Below, one piece after another: positions 25,889 through 34,779 of a stretch of 64,000 nucleotides of DNA. The stretch is from contig JUEB01000001.1 in the NCBI GenBank assembly GCA_000802095.1, forward strand, positions 248,001-312,000, written 5' to 3'. Position numbers and translations under genes: made by a program. Origin of the DNA: Peptococcaceae bacterium BICA1-7. Lineage in GTDB: Bacteria; Bacillota; Desulfotomaculia; Desulfotomaculales; Desulfocucumaceae. The notes beneath the pieces are model-generated. The model was not told the origin of the DNA. It worked only from the letters and a program-made list of their open reading frames with translations, and searched no databases. The first letter of the stretch is position 1. Every line of letters begins with the position of its first letter.

Positions 25889-26590
25889 CTAAACCCTGTG
25901 CACCTCCCATATGACCATTTCGATAGAGGTGGGGCTGCTTCTGGTTTCCAGCACCAGGGGATACTGCCTGTCATTTTTAAACCTGAAGTCCAGGAGACCA
26001 TACCAGACCGCAGCGTCCCTGTCCTCGGGCACATAGTCCACACTGACAGTATGACTGTGCCTTTCCAGTACCGGCAGGCCCGCCCCGAAAACGGCGCCAA
26101 ACAAAAGGGTGGACGCCCTGCACACCCCTCCCCCGACATCCGGAATCTTTTTGTCGCCGGAGAAGGAATAGCCTTCCACATAGCCTCTCTCCAGGGTGCG
26201 AGGCCCCACGGCCCGGTTGAAGGAAAACACCTCACCGGGCTGTATTGCCCTCCCGTTGAGAGCTTTGAGAGCCACCACTGAGTTAAGTGCGTTAGACTCA
26301 TCTTCAGGCAGCCCGGAAAAATTAATAGTGGCTGAGGCGATTGCTTTCTTGTAGCTGAGGTCAGTTTTTCCTGACTTTCCCATATTGGAGACTATCTGGT
26401 CAACCGAATGGCTGATAAACAGGTAGCCGTTACGGGAAAGCATACTGTGCCACCGGTCAAGGGGCATGTCCCCCTCGGTGTAGCTGAAGCCTTCAATAAC
26501 AAAGGTGTGGCTTTGGGCACCTGCCGGCGCGGCAATAAGCAGCCAGCAGGCCAAAACAGCCACCAGCTTTGCAGCCAGTCGAAGGACCAT
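25889..26590 (-). CDS. exported VanW-family protein
   Basis: ATG 26590 with GGGAGGTT; 233 residues. A signal peptide (LVAVLACWLLIAAPAGAQS) leads into a VanW-like domain: AIASATINFSGLPEDESNAL, NGRAIQPGEVFSFNRAVGPR and GGGVCRASTLLFGAVFGAGL. VanW proteins are extracytoplasmic and of uncertain function, found near glycopeptide resistance and cell-wall genes. Here it follows no resistance gene. Shorter than many VanW proteins, which often carry extra domains. Confidence 0.85.
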   Translation of the reverse strand: MVLRLAAKLVAVLACWLLIAAPAGAQSHTFVIEGFSYTEGDMPLDRWHSMLSRNGYLFISHSVDQIVSNMGKSGKTDLSYKKAIASATINFSGLPEDESNALNSVVALKALNGRAIQPGEVFSFNRAVGPRTLERGYVEGYSFSGDKKIPDVGGGVCRASTLLFGAVFGAGLPVLERHSHTVSVDYVPEDRDAAVWYGLLDFRFKNDRQYPLVLETRSSPTSIEMVIWEVHRV

Positions 26591-26737
26591 ATAAATAACC
26601 TCCCGGCCCGGCACTCCCAATTGGGGGAGACTATCCGCCCCAGGTTGGCGTAGCGGATTTTATCGGGCTGGAGATTAATTCTACAATTAACGCCATACAT
26701 CCTTTATTTCTGCCATTTCACAAGATTACTCCTTTAT

Positions 26738-27115
26738 TCAAACCCCCATAGACCTGAGGTCACCGGGCCTGGTTTCATAAAGCACCGCCCTTTCCAGTGC
26801 TGCCTCCCGGTCCTTATGGGCCTTTTGATATTCAGCACTTTTTATCATATCCAAAAAGGCCTGCCGGGATGGATACCGGACCAGCAGCACGGCATCCCAC
26901 TCCTCGCTCCCGGTAAGCAACTCCCCGGCAAGCCCCGCGTAAACAGTCTTTCCGCCCCGGTCAGTGACCATCTTTTCAACCTGCGAGGCATAGCGCCCAT
27001 AACGCTGGGCCCCTCCGTCAGGCTTAAATTTCAACAGATTTAGCATAACCACCGGCCCCTGATCTTCACTTTTCTTAAACTTTCTGAATTCCTCAACATT
27101 AATATCCAAAGACAA
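26738..27115 (-). CDS. DUF1330 domain protein
   Basis: TTG 27115 lies 5 bases after GGAGGTGG, which makes it a better start than ATG 27130, because that ATG is part of the ribosome site. The 125-residue product has the ferredoxin-like DUF1330 pattern (GPVVMLNLLKFKPDGGAQRY, AVLLVRYPSRQAFLDMI, YQKAHKDREAALERAVLYE). Small dimeric alpha+beta barrel; function unknown, sometimes oxygenase-like. It is separated from the upstream Fe-S protein gene by 20 bases and probably shares its transcript. Confidence 0.85.
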   Translation of the reverse strand: MSLDINVEEFRKFKKSEDQGPVVMLNLLKFKPDGGAQRYGRYASQVEKMVTDRGGKTVYAGLAGELLTGSEEWDAVLLVRYPSRQAFLDMIKSAEYQKAHKDREAALERAVLYETRPGDLRSMGV

Positions 27116-27135
27116 TACATCCACCTCCATAAAAA

Positions 27136-28254
27136 TTATATTTGCCTTAAGGCCTCCCGGACTTCCTCCCTGACCTGCCCCTGGCTTATTGTCAGAAAGT
27201 CCGCCAGGGCCTTTTTGGCATCTTCCCCCCCTATCCGCCCCAGAGCCCAGGCCGCCATGCCCCTTACCCGATCATCCGTGCTTTCGTTAAAGGCCTTTAT
27301 CAGATCAGGAATGTAGGCCGGGTCCAGGCTGTTGCCCATAACACGGGACACGTTCATTTTCCAGCGCCAGATATCACTGGAAGACATATAGAACATATGA
27401 GGCCAAATCTTTTTCTCAAAATACTCTTTATCCATATGCAGCAGCCTCTTCAGATCAAAGTCAGCCGATTTGACGGCGGCCCTGGGATTGACCGGGAGAT
27501 CCTGGGCCATCCAGGCAGCATTCCGGGGGCAGACATTCTGGCAGCGGTCACAGCCGTATATCCACATGCCCATGGGCTCCCTCATCTCCAGGGGGGTAAT
27601 TCCCTCCCCGTAATAGGTGAGGTAAGAAATGCACCGGCGGGGATCAATTTTTCTGGAACCTTTCAGGGCTCCGGTTGGACAGGCCACCAGGCAGGTATTT
27701 TTACACCAGGCGGGGCAGCCCCCGGCCATAGTGGGCTGGTCGGGCTCAAAGCTCCGGCTGACCAGCACGGCCACAGGCAGTATGAAGGAGCTTCGCCGGG
27801 CCGCCCGGCTGGAATATATAAGGCAGTTCCTGCCAAAGGTACCCAGGCCTGCCCTGGCTGCCGCCAGGCGGTGAGGCAGATTGAAGGGCGCCTTTGAATC
27901 TATGCCGTCCTCTTTCAGGAAAGTCCTGAAGTCTTTTATTCTCCGGGAAAGCCCATCCCTGGTCACCCTGTCGTCATCCAGGTAGCAGCGGCCGAACTTG
28001 CCCTCCATGGACGGTGGAAAGGCCTGGCGGAAGTAGGCCTCCACCAGCACTATGATGGACTGGCAGGAAGGGTAGATATTTTTTGGGTCTGTGCCGCCTA
28101 TAAGATCCAGCCCTTTCTCATGAGCCCAGGCATACTCTTCGCTTCTTGACAGTAAAATCTCCCTTTGAGAGTCAAAGGGCTCCGGACCAGTGAAACCCAC
28201 ATCCTCAAAGCCCAGATCCCTGGCCCTGGCAATGATTTCAGACTTTGAAAGCAT
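27136..28254 (-). CDS. QueG-like 4Fe-4S protein with HEAT repeats
   Basis: The 372-residue protein has an N-terminal domain as in epoxyqueuosine reductase and reductive dehalogenases (GLGTFGRNCLIYS), two cysteine clusters for 4Fe-4S centres (CKNTCLVACPTGAL...C and CDRCQNVCPRN), and a C-terminal HEAT-like segment (RGMAAWALGRIGGEDAKKAL). QueG itself reduces epoxyqueuosine in tRNA, but this protein lacks strong support for that exact role and may be a paralog. Transcribed toward the DUF1330 gene. Confidence 0.82.
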   Translation of the reverse strand: MLSKSEIIARARDLGFEDVGFTGPEPFDSQREILLSRSEEYAWAHEKGLDLIGGTDPKNIYPSCQSIIVLVEAYFRQAFPPSMEGKFGRCYLDDDRVTRDGLSRRIKDFRTFLKEDGIDSKAPFNLPHRLAAARAGLGTFGRNCLIYSSRAARRSSFILPVAVLVSRSFEPDQPTMAGGCPAWCKNTCLVACPTGALKGSRKIDPRRCISYLTYYGEGITPLEMREPMGMWIYGCDRCQNVCPRNAAWMAQDLPVNPRAAVKSADFDLKRLLHMDKEYFEKKIWPHMFYMSSSDIWRWKMNVSRVMGNSLDPAYIPDLIKAFNESTDDRVRGMAAWALGRIGGEDAKKALADFLTISQGQVREEVREALRQI

Positions 28255-28704
28255 AAAGCACCTTCCTCCATTTCAAAAAACTGCTGCCGGATTAATAATG
28301 CCACCGGCAATTCGCAATAAAGCTGATTAATTAATTAAAACATGCATATAGTATTCCACTCTGCGGAGATCCGATCCAGCCCTGCGGATTTATTATCCAA
28401 TGGGGGCCGGGCCTAAGTGAAGAACCGTTCACATTTTAACCTGTCTGTTTAAAAACTAAACATTTATCTATCGACTCCCCAATACACCGTCCCTCCCCTG
28501 CCATAAAAACACTCTGTACAGGCAAATCTCTTCTTTGGTATAGAAATTGCTGTTAAATAATGCGCTACCTTTTTGTATTTGCCTTATAGTTTATTTATAA
28601 CAAAGGGGCAAACCTTAAAGCAGTGGTCAAGCCCGAAGCGATAAGAGCCCGAAAGCCTCTTTTGCCCACGGGACTGCAATAAAATTAAAAAGGAGATGGA
28701 AAGA
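28255..28704. other. 450-bp intergenic region with divergent promoters
   Basis: No reading frame. It contains the sigma-54 promoter at 28536-28551 (plus) and a weaker GG-N10-GC match on the minus strand (TGGAATACTATATGCA, about 28340-28357) that could serve the QueG-like gene. Confidence 0.5.
28536..28551 (+). promoter_or_regulatory. sigma-54 promoter of the second 3-hydroxyacyl-CoA dehydrogenase operon
   Basis: TGGTATAGAAATTGCT: correct GG-N10-GC spacing and TTGCT at -12, about 155 bases before the start codon. Confidence 0.72.
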
Positions 28705-29577
28705 ATGACTATTCCGGGAGTAAATAATATCTGCGTGGTGGGTGCCGGCAATATGGGGCACCAAATTGCCCTTTGCTGTGCTCAGGCCGGATATAAGGTA
28801 AAATGCACCGATGTCAGCGCCGAAATTTTAAAAAAGGCCGAGGACTTCACCAACTCGTACCTGCCCGGCCGTGTGGCCAAGGGCAAAATGACCGAGGAGG
28901 CCGCCAGGCAGGTGAGGTCCAACATATCCTTCACCAGCGACCTGAAGGAGGCCGCCGGGGATGCCGATGTGGTCATCGAGGCTATATTGGAGAAGATTGA
29001 CTTAAAGCATAAACTATTCGCCCAGTTGGATGAAATCTGTCCTCCCCATGCCATTCTGGCCACCAACAGCTCCTTTATAGTAAGCTCCAAAATAGCCCCC
29101 GTCACCAAGCGCCCCTCCCAGATCTGCAACATGCACTTTTTTAACCCCGCCCTGGTGATGAAGCTGGTGGAGGTGGTCAAGGGTCCCCACACCTCGGAGG
29201 AGACGGCCCAAAAGATTTTTGATCTCAGCAAGGATATAGGAAAAGTGCCTGTTCTGCTGAACAAGGAGATATACGGCTTCCTGGTGAACAGGATTGTGGC
29301 GGCCATAAATCACGAGGCGCTGCATATATACGACATGGGAGTGGCCTCCTACGAGGATATTGACACCGCAGTGGTCCATGCCCTGGGTCACCCCATGGGG
29401 CCCTTCCGCCTTATGGACCTTACCGGCATAGACCTGGCCTACTATATAGGCATGGAGCGCTACCAGGAAATTGGAGACCCCACCTACAAGCCCTCACCCC
29501 TGGTGGTGGAAAAATTCATCAAAAAAGAGTGGGGACAAAAAACCGGCAAGGGATTTTACGATTACACCAAGAAGTAA
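28705..29577 (+). CDS. 3-hydroxyacyl-CoA dehydrogenase (second copy)
   Basis: ATG 28705 has AGGAG nine bases upstream; the ATG at 28696 is too close. 290 residues: Rossmann NAD site (ICVVGAGNMGHQIALCCAQA), catalytic His in ICNMHFFNPALVMKLVE, and helical C-domain (AAINHEALHIYDMGVASYED). Same reaction as the gene at 22297 but clearly diverged. The NMHFFNPA motif is closer to classical butyryl/crotonyl-type enzymes than the NMHFFTPP of the other copy, so the two may work on different acyl chains. Followed after 34 bases by the DUF362 gene. Confidence 0.93.
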   Translation: MTIPGVNNICVVGAGNMGHQIALCCAQAGYKVKCTDVSAEILKKAEDFTNSYLPGRVAKGKMTEEAARQVRSNISFTSDLKEAAGDADVVIEAILEKIDLKHKLFAQLDEICPPHAILATNSSFIVSSKIAPVTKRPSQICNMHFFNPALVMKLVEVVKGPHTSEETAQKIFDLSKDIGKVPVLLNKEIYGFLVNRIVAAINHEALHIYDMGVASYEDIDTAVVHALGHPMGPFRLMDLTGIDLAYYIGMERYQEIGDPTYKPSPLVVEKFIKKEWGQKTGKGFYDYTKK

Positions 29578-29611
29578 TATTGCGGCAACTTTTTGAAGGC
29601 AAGGTGATTAT

Positions 29612-30904
29612 ATGACAAAACCCGTTGTTTCAGTAGTCGCCTACAGCGACCCGATGGAGACCCTGCGCAGCGCTCTGGACCTCTGCGACGGGCTGAAGGG
29701 AATGAACAGGAGCGATAAAATACTGCTAAAGCCCAACCTGGTGTCCTGGGACTTTAAGCTTCCCTTTCCCCCTTATGGAGTAATCACAACCTCCTCGGTA
29801 ATGTTCGCCCTGGTGCAGATACTCTACGAGGAGGGATTTAGGAACATAACCATAGGTGAGGCCCCCCTTATGATACCCAAGCCCATTGGCATGGCCATCT
29901 ACAAGCAACTGGGCTATGAGAAGCTCCGGGAAAAATACGGGGTGGAGCTGGTGGACTTCAACGAGGATAGCTTCGAGGAGGTGGACTTCGGGGACTTCAA
30001 GCTCTCCATAGCCAAAAAGGCCCTGGAGGCCGACAGCATTATAAACCTTCCGGTGCTTAAAACCCACAACCAGTGCCAGGTTTCCCTGGGCATTAAAAAC
30101 CTTAAGGGGTGCCTGAACAGAAAGTCAAAGATGTTCTGCCACGGCAAGGATGTTGACCTTGACCACATGTTCCCGCACATTATAGAAAAACTTCCGGTGG
30201 CCCTTACTATAACAGACGGGGTGTATACCCTGGCCAAAGGCCCGGGCCCCACCGGGAACGCCCTGAGGAAGAATATAATAATAGCCTCCCGGGACAGGCT
30301 GGCCTGTGATGTGGTGGGAGCGGAGATTATGGGCTACAGCGCCCCTGAGGTGGAGCACCTGAAATTCTACGCCAAGCGCCACGGCCTCAGCACCAGCCTC
30401 GAAGATATTGAGGTGCGGGGCGAGGATCTGGAAAAGCACCGCTCCTATGTGGACTTTGACTGGGAGTGGACCAGGGATGACACCGGGCCCAAGGGGTTTG
30501 CCAAAAGGGGCATCACCGGGGTGGCCATAAGGAAGTACGACAGCTCTCTGTGCACCGGCTGCTCCATGATGTATAACCCTATGCTGATACTGTTTATGTC
30601 GGCCTTTAAAGGTCAGCCCTTCCCCAATGTTGAGGTGCTGTCGGGCAAGAGGCAGAAGGCCTCCCCCGGGTACGACTATACTATTTTGTTCGGCAAGTGC
30701 GCCTGGGAGCAGAATAAAGACAACCCCAACATTAAAAAGGCCATCTCCATCAAAAAATGCCCACCGGGGATGGAGGAATTTGCCGAGGCTGTTAAGGAAG
30801 CGGGCATTGAGTGTGACCTGAGCCAGTATGTGGCCTACCGTCACTATATTTTCAACAGGTATAAAAAAGAGGACGGGTTTGACATGGATATGTTCACCAT
30901 GTAA
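29612..30904 (+). CDS. DUF362 domain protein
   Basis: The 430-residue product has the DUF362 pattern: VVSVVAYSDPMETLRSALDL, ILLKPNLVSW, INLPVLKTHNQCQVSLGIKN and NLKGCLNRKSK. Many DUF362 proteins carry 4Fe-4S clusters; this one has only scattered cysteines (CTGCS near residue 314, KKCPPG later), so a classical 2x[4Fe-4S] ferredoxin domain is absent. Function unknown. It lies behind a 3-hydroxyacyl-CoA dehydrogenase in a sigma-54 operon, so a link to the acyl-CoA pathway is likely. Confidence 0.85.
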   Translation: MTKPVVSVVAYSDPMETLRSALDLCDGLKGMNRSDKILLKPNLVSWDFKLPFPPYGVITTSSVMFALVQILYEEGFRNITIGEAPLMIPKPIGMAIYKQLGYEKLREKYGVELVDFNEDSFEEVDFGDFKLSIAKKALEADSIINLPVLKTHNQCQVSLGIKNLKGCLNRKSKMFCHGKDVDLDHMFPHIIEKLPVALTITDGVYTLAKGPGPTGNALRKNIIIASRDRLACDVVGAEIMGYSAPEVEHLKFYAKRHGLSTSLEDIEVRGEDLEKHRSYVDFDWEWTRDDTGPKGFAKRGITGVAIRKYDSSLCTGCSMMYNPMLILFMSAFKGQPFPNVEVLSGKRQKASPGYDYTILFGKCAWEQNKDNPNIKKAISIKKCPPGMEEFAEAVKEAGIECDLSQYVAYRHYIFNRYKKEDGFDMDMFTM

Positions 30905-30943
30905 GGCACGGCCTACAAAAAAAAAGCTAGCGCGATAAGAAGT

Positions 30944-30976
30944 AATGGGCTGCCGGGGTTTTCCCGGCAGCCCATT
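30944..30976 (+). terminator. hairpin after the DUF362 gene
   Basis: AATGGGCTGCCGGG/CCCGGCAGCCCATT, 14-bp stem. No T-run. Confidence 0.75.
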
Positions 30977-31029
30977 CGAGCGCCTGCAGATATACACCCC
31001 CCCGGAATAGCACCGGAGGCTCAGTTGAG

Positions 31030-31060
31030 ACAAAAAGGCCCAAACTGATGGCCTTTTTGT
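31030..31060. terminator. bidirectional terminator
   Basis: ACAAAAAGGCC/GGCCTTTTTGT with a 9-base loop, giving T5 on both strands; it ends the minus-strand YjcZ-type gene. Confidence 0.8.
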
Positions 31061-31085
31061 CGGTTATTACGGTTACCGTAGCTGA

Positions 31086-31202
31086 TTATTTTTTATCAGC
31101 GCCGTAATAACCACCATAATACGGCATGGAGAATACCAACAGGATCAGTATCAGGAAGAGAATGAAGCTCCCGTCAAAACCGCCGCCGTATCCAAAACCC
31201 AT
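31086..31202 (-). CDS. YjcZ-type tiny membrane protein (38 aa)
   Basis: ATG 31202 with GAGGAGGG upstream. The 38 residues start MGFGYGGGFDGSFILFLIL and have one hydrophobic helix and a Gly/Tyr-rich tail. This is the TIGR01732/YjcZ family of short sporulation-associated membrane peptides. Four related genes lie at 60-61 kb. Location probably in the forespore or spore membranes, by analogy only. Confidence 0.8.
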   Translation of the reverse strand: MGFGYGGGFDGSFILFLILILLVFSMPYYGGYYGADKK

Positions 31203-31347
31203 GGTATATCCCTCCTCTATATGGTATTTACTGCCATAATATTGGAGGAAGCAAACTATTGTTACTGTTTTATAAAATTTCTCCCTTAACAATGTCCCCT
31301 TTCGGAGTGCATCGGCGGATCACCCCGAGCGGCCCGCCGCCCAGGGT

Positions 31348-31560
31348 TTATTCCCCGCCCCCGGCCAGCCTTTTCTTTTCCTCCTTCACCAGAGTCCGCC
31401 GCACCATTTTACCAACGGCGGACCTGGGCAGAGAGTCTCTGCATTCCACCATCCTGGGCACCTTAAAGGGGGCCAGCCTTTCCTTGCAAAAATATCTTGA
31501 AAAAGGGCTTGCTGAAAAAATAGCGCCCGCTGCCAGGCTATAAAACAGTCTGAAAGCGGG
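31348..31560 (-). pseudogene. 3' remnant of an acyl-CoA synthetase gene
   Basis: The minus-strand frame encodes YFCKERLAPFKVPRMVECRD then SLPRSAVGKMVRRTLVKEE, the unmistakable C-terminal lid of an AMP-forming acyl-CoA ligase with the catalytic Lys in VGKMVRR. Everything before about 31510 is unrelated, and no start is present. It is a deletion remnant of a ligase once in this cluster, upstream of the hydratase gene. Confidence 0.75.
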
Positions 31561-31640
31561 CGTCAAAAGAGGGGGCTATACCAGGACCGGTTTATTTTCT
31601 GAACAGGGTGTTAAATAAATAAACAAGTCCGGCAATTAAT

Positions 31641-32414
31641 TTATTTCCCCTTAAACTGAGGCTCTCTCTTCTGGAAGAAGGCCATGGGTCCCTCCTTGGC
31701 ATCCTCGCTGGCAAACACCACCGCGGACCCGGACTGCTCTATCTTTATCCCCTCCTCGATGGTGGTGTTGAGCCCCATGTTTACCGCCTTCAGTATTTCT
31801 CTGATGGCTACCGGCGCTCCCTTGGCCAGCCGGGCGGCCAGGGCCTTTGACTCATTGAGCACGGCGTCGGCCGGAACCACCATGTTTACCAGCCCAAACT
31901 TAAGCGCCTCCTGGGCCGAAATGGGGTCCCCGGTAAGCATTGCCAAAAGCGCCCTGGTCTTGCCTATAAGCCTGGGCAGGCGCTGTGTCCCCCCCCAGCC
32001 GGGAATAATGCCCAGCTTTACCTCAGGAAGTCCTACCTTTGCAGCCTCCGACATTATCCTTAAGTGACAGCTCATGGCCAGCTCGTTACCCCCACCGAAG
32101 GCGCTGCCCTGAAGGGCGGCGATTATAGGCTTGGGGTAGTTCTCTATTTTTAAGAACACGTCATGGCCGCTTATCTTGGGAGCATCCCCGGACTGGAAGG
32201 ACGCAAATTCCTTAATGTCGGCGCCACCGGAAAAAAGCTTCTCCCCTGAGCCGGTAATCACTATTGCCCTGACCCCGTCATCTTTGGCGCAATCATCCAG
32301 AAATCTGTTGAGGTCAGACAGCACCTCCTGACCCAGGGCATTGGCCGGGGGGTTATTGATGGCGGCCACTGCGTAGCCCCTTCCCTTCTCCACTAAAAGT
32401 TTATTATATTCCAC
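31641..32414 (-). CDS. enoyl-CoA hydratase
   Basis: 257 residues, normal crotonase length. Oxyanion-hole residues are in FSGGADIKEFASF and SAFGGGNELAMSCHLRI. Both catalytic glutamates of classical enoyl-CoA hydratase are retained, in GGGNE and in GLPEVKLGIIPGWGGTQRLP. It hydrates trans-2-enoyl-CoA to 3-hydroxyacyl-CoA, feeding the two dehydrogenases of this cluster. The gene is divergent from the sigma-54 activator and has its own -24/-12 promoter. Confidence 0.94.
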   Translation of the reverse strand: MEYNKLLVEKGRGYAVAAINNPPANALGQEVLSDLNRFLDDCAKDDGVRAIVITGSGEKLFSGGADIKEFASFQSGDAPKISGHDVFLKIENYPKPIIAALQGSAFGGGNELAMSCHLRIMSEAAKVGLPEVKLGIIPGWGGTQRLPRLIGKTRALLAMLTGDPISAQEALKFGLVNMVVPADAVLNESKALAARLAKGAPVAIREILKAVNMGLNTTIEEGIKIEQSGSAVVFASEDAKEGPMAFFQKREPQFKGK

Positions 32415-32468
32415 TGCAGAACTCCTCCCCTGTATTTGAATTATTTCAATGTCCCTGGAACTCTTGCT

Positions 32469-32484
32469 AGCAAATGTTATACCT
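32469..32484 (-). promoter_or_regulatory. sigma-54 promoter of the enoyl-CoA hydratase gene
   Basis: Minus strand AGGTATAACATTTGCT, GG-N10-GC with TTGCT at -12; about 60 bases from the gene start. Confidence 0.65.
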
Positions 32485-32500
32485 GCGGGCAGTATTTATT

Positions 32501-32516
32501 TGGCACAATAATTGCT
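32501..32516 (+). promoter_or_regulatory. sigma-54 promoter of the activator gene
   Basis: TGGCACAATAATTGCT fits the -24/-12 consensus TGGCAC-N5-TTGCT perfectly, 80 bases before the activator start. Confidence 0.85.
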
Positions 32517-32595
32517 CATAGACAAAGAAGGTAACACCGGTTTTGCAATGAACTATATAGATTAAATAAAGGCTTCAGGTCCGGGGAGTGATAAC

Positions 32596-34539
32596 ATGGA
32601 CAAAGCTAGAATAGGCGTAATATCTTCATACCAGGAGTTCACGGAAATTGCAAGGCAGGTGGCCCGGGATCTTAACACCGACGTGAGTATACGGGAAGAA
32701 GGGCCTGAAAGCACTGCCGAGATAGTCAGCAAGTGGGAAAATGAAGGCGGTATCGAGATCATTATCGCCCGGGGGGACACCGCCTCCTCCCTTAAAAAAA
32801 AGACTAACTTACCGGTGGTTATGATCGAGGTAACCAGCTTTGACATTGCTGAGGCTGTATGCCGGGCAAAGCAGGCCGGCGAAAGAATAGTGCTGCTTGA
32901 TACCGACCAGCAGCCCCCCAGGCACGATTATACACTTATTTCTGAAATAGTTGGCGCGGGCTTTGAGGTTTGCCTTTACAGGTCAGAAAAAGATCTGCGC
33001 GGCATGCTGAAAAAAATGGCCGGAGATGAAAACACAGTAATAGTGGGCACCGAGGCCACTGCCGTAAGTGCCGCACTGGAATTCGGACTGAAGGCTGTTC
33101 TGGTCCACTGCAGTCCTGAATTCATCCTGGACGCTATAAAAAAGGCCCTGTACATTTGCCGTGTGCGCAGGAAGGACCTGCGCCTGTGCAGATCCTTCCA
33201 GACCATCGTGAACAATGCCTACGACGGAATTCTGGCAGTGGAAAAGGACGGTGTCACCATATTTAACCCGGTGGCTGAAAAAACTACCGGGCTGAAGGCC
33301 GGGGACGTGCTGGGCAGGTCCATTGCTGAAATATGCCGGGCCAACGCCACCTGCCGGGCGCTTTATGGGGACGGCAAGCCGGCCAGCGGAATACTGGTCT
33401 ACCTGGGCGACCTCCCCCTGGTGGTCAACCGGGTGCCGGTGATGCTGGGCAAGAATAACTGCGGCATAATGGTGACCTTTCAGGCAGCCGACAAGATTCG
33501 CCGCATGGAGGCTAAAATAAGGCAGGAGTTGCACAACCATGGACTTGTGGCCAAATTCAGGTTCAGCGATATAATAGGACAAAGCGCCATGATCAACGAA
33601 ACAATACGGGAGGCCAGGAAATACGCCAGGTCTGAGGCGGCTGTGCTTATTACTGGAGAAAGCGGCACAGGCAAAGAGCTGTTTGCCCAGAGCATGCACA
33701 ACGAGAGCACCCGCAGGGACGGTCCCTTCGTAGCTGTAAACTGCGCCGCCCTGCCGGAAAACCTCCTTGAAAGCGAGCTGTTCGGCTATGAGGAGGGGGC
33801 CTTTACCGGCGCCCGCAAGGGAGGCAAGCATGGACTTTTCACCCTGGCCCACGGGGGCACCATCTTTCTGGATGAGGTTAGCGAGCTGAGCCTTGGCCTT
33901 CAGGCCAGGCTATTAAGAGTTCTCCAGGAAAAAGAGGTTATGCCGGTGGGAGGACAGAGGGTTATACCGGTGGATGTGAGGGTAATCAGCGCCACCAACC
34001 AGAACCTTTCCAGGGCGGTTACCGGGGGGTCCTTCCGCAAAGACCTTTATTTCAGGCTTAATGTGCTCAATCTTCAAGTTCCCCCGCTAAGGGACAGACT
34101 TGAGGATGTCCCGGGTCTGTTTAAACATTTTTTTGAAAGGCTGACCGGCCCCGGCAGCATGGAGGCCCTGAAAATAGACGGAAACCTCACCGAAGAGCTT
34201 AAAAAACACCTTTGGCCCGGCAATATAAGGGAACTGGAGGGGCTGGCCGAAAGATACTCCGCTCTGGGAGAAGATGATATCAAAACCCATTTTACCTTTT
34301 ACAGCCTGCTGAGCAAACTGGCCGGAGCAGTCCAGGAGGATAGCGGAGGAAGCAGCAGCCTGACCATAAGGCTGGGAAGCATTCCGGAAATGGAAAAGCA
34401 GATACTCACCCAGGCCAGCAGACTGATCCGGGGCAACAGGGGAGAAATGGCCAAAATACTGGGAATAAGCCGCACTACCCTTTGGAAAAAACTTAAAGAC
34501 CTGGAAATAGAGCTTCCCGGCAGCGGACAGGCCATCTGA
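32596..34539 (+). CDS. sigma-54 dependent activator (PrpR-type N-domain, PAS, AAA+, Fis HTH)
   Basis: 647 residues. N-terminal about 1-190 is a PrpR-like sensory domain (IGVISSYQEFTEIARQVARD, TDVSIREEGPESTAEIV). Residues about 200-310 form a PAS-like domain (NAYDGILAVEKDGVTIFNPV). The AAA+ core has Walker A GESGTGKE at about 354-361, the sigma-54 contact loop GAFTGA near 401 and the sensor RKDLYFRLNV. A Fis-type HTH (AKILGISRTTLWKKLKDLEI) ends it. PrpR-type domains sense organic-acid or CoA metabolites. It has its own sigma-54 promoter, so it is autoactivated, and it is the obvious driver of the five -24/-12 promoters here. Confidence 0.95.
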   Translation: MDKARIGVISSYQEFTEIARQVARDLNTDVSIREEGPESTAEIVSKWENEGGIEIIIARGDTASSLKKKTNLPVVMIEVTSFDIAEAVCRAKQAGERIVLLDTDQQPPRHDYTLISEIVGAGFEVCLYRSEKDLRGMLKKMAGDENTVIVGTEATAVSAALEFGLKAVLVHCSPEFILDAIKKALYICRVRRKDLRLCRSFQTIVNNAYDGILAVEKDGVTIFNPVAEKTTGLKAGDVLGRSIAEICRANATCRALYGDGKPASGILVYLGDLPLVVNRVPVMLGKNNCGIMVTFQAADKIRRMEAKIRQELHNHGLVAKFRFSDIIGQSAMINETIREARKYARSEAAVLITGESGTGKELFAQSMHNESTRRDGPFVAVNCAALPENLLESELFGYEEGAFTGARKGGKHGLFTLAHGGTIFLDEVSELSLGLQARLLRVLQEKEVMPVGGQRVIPVDVRVISATNQNLSRAVTGGSFRKDLYFRLNVLNLQVPPLRDRLEDVPGLFKHFFERLTGPGSMEALKIDGNLTEELKKHLWPGNIRELEGLAERYSALGEDDIKTHFTFYSLLSKLAGAVQEDSGGSSSLTIRLGSIPEMEKQILTQASRLIRGNRGEMAKILGISRTTLWKKLKDLEIELPGSGQAI

Positions 34540-34553
34540 AAGAATGCTTATAT

Positions 34554-34673
34554 TGAACTCCTTATACTGTCGGAGGGGCCAAAGATGCATTTCTGTTCGG
34601 TCGGAGCAGCCCGGATGCATTTCCGATTGGTCGGAATACCCAGGGGGCATTCCCTGACGGTGGGAGACAGATC
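34554..34673. repeat. four 30-bp tandem repeats
   Basis: Units start at 34554, 34584, 34614 and 34644. Units 2 and 3 both begin GATGCATTTC; all units share a (G)GTCGGA-like core near position 17. They lie between the activator and the second ligase gene. Confidence 0.65.
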
Positions 34674-34750
34674 ATCAGGCATTACTTAAGTTATAAAAAG
34701 GCTGTTTTCCGGGCTAAAAAACCTCTGTGACCTCTGTGTGCTGTGGTTTA
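34672..34750. repeat. CACAGAG element remnant, copy C
   Basis: ATCAGGCATTACTT on the left and AACCTCTGTGACCTCTGTGT on the right match the elements at 25693 and 61221; the left arm is lost. The alternative ligase start at 34738 falls in this repeat, which favours the downstream start. Confidence 0.55.
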
Positions 34751-34779
34751 TTAAGACATACATGAAAGAAGGTTTACTT

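Noticed and set aside
33000-33852. long open frame on the minus strand inside the activator gene
   Set aside because: Shadow frame in a GC-rich coding region; no start signal and unnatural sequence.
34087-34650. minus-strand open frame over the activator end and the 30-bp repeats
   Set aside because: Repetitive start derives from the tandem DNA repeats; no ribosome site.
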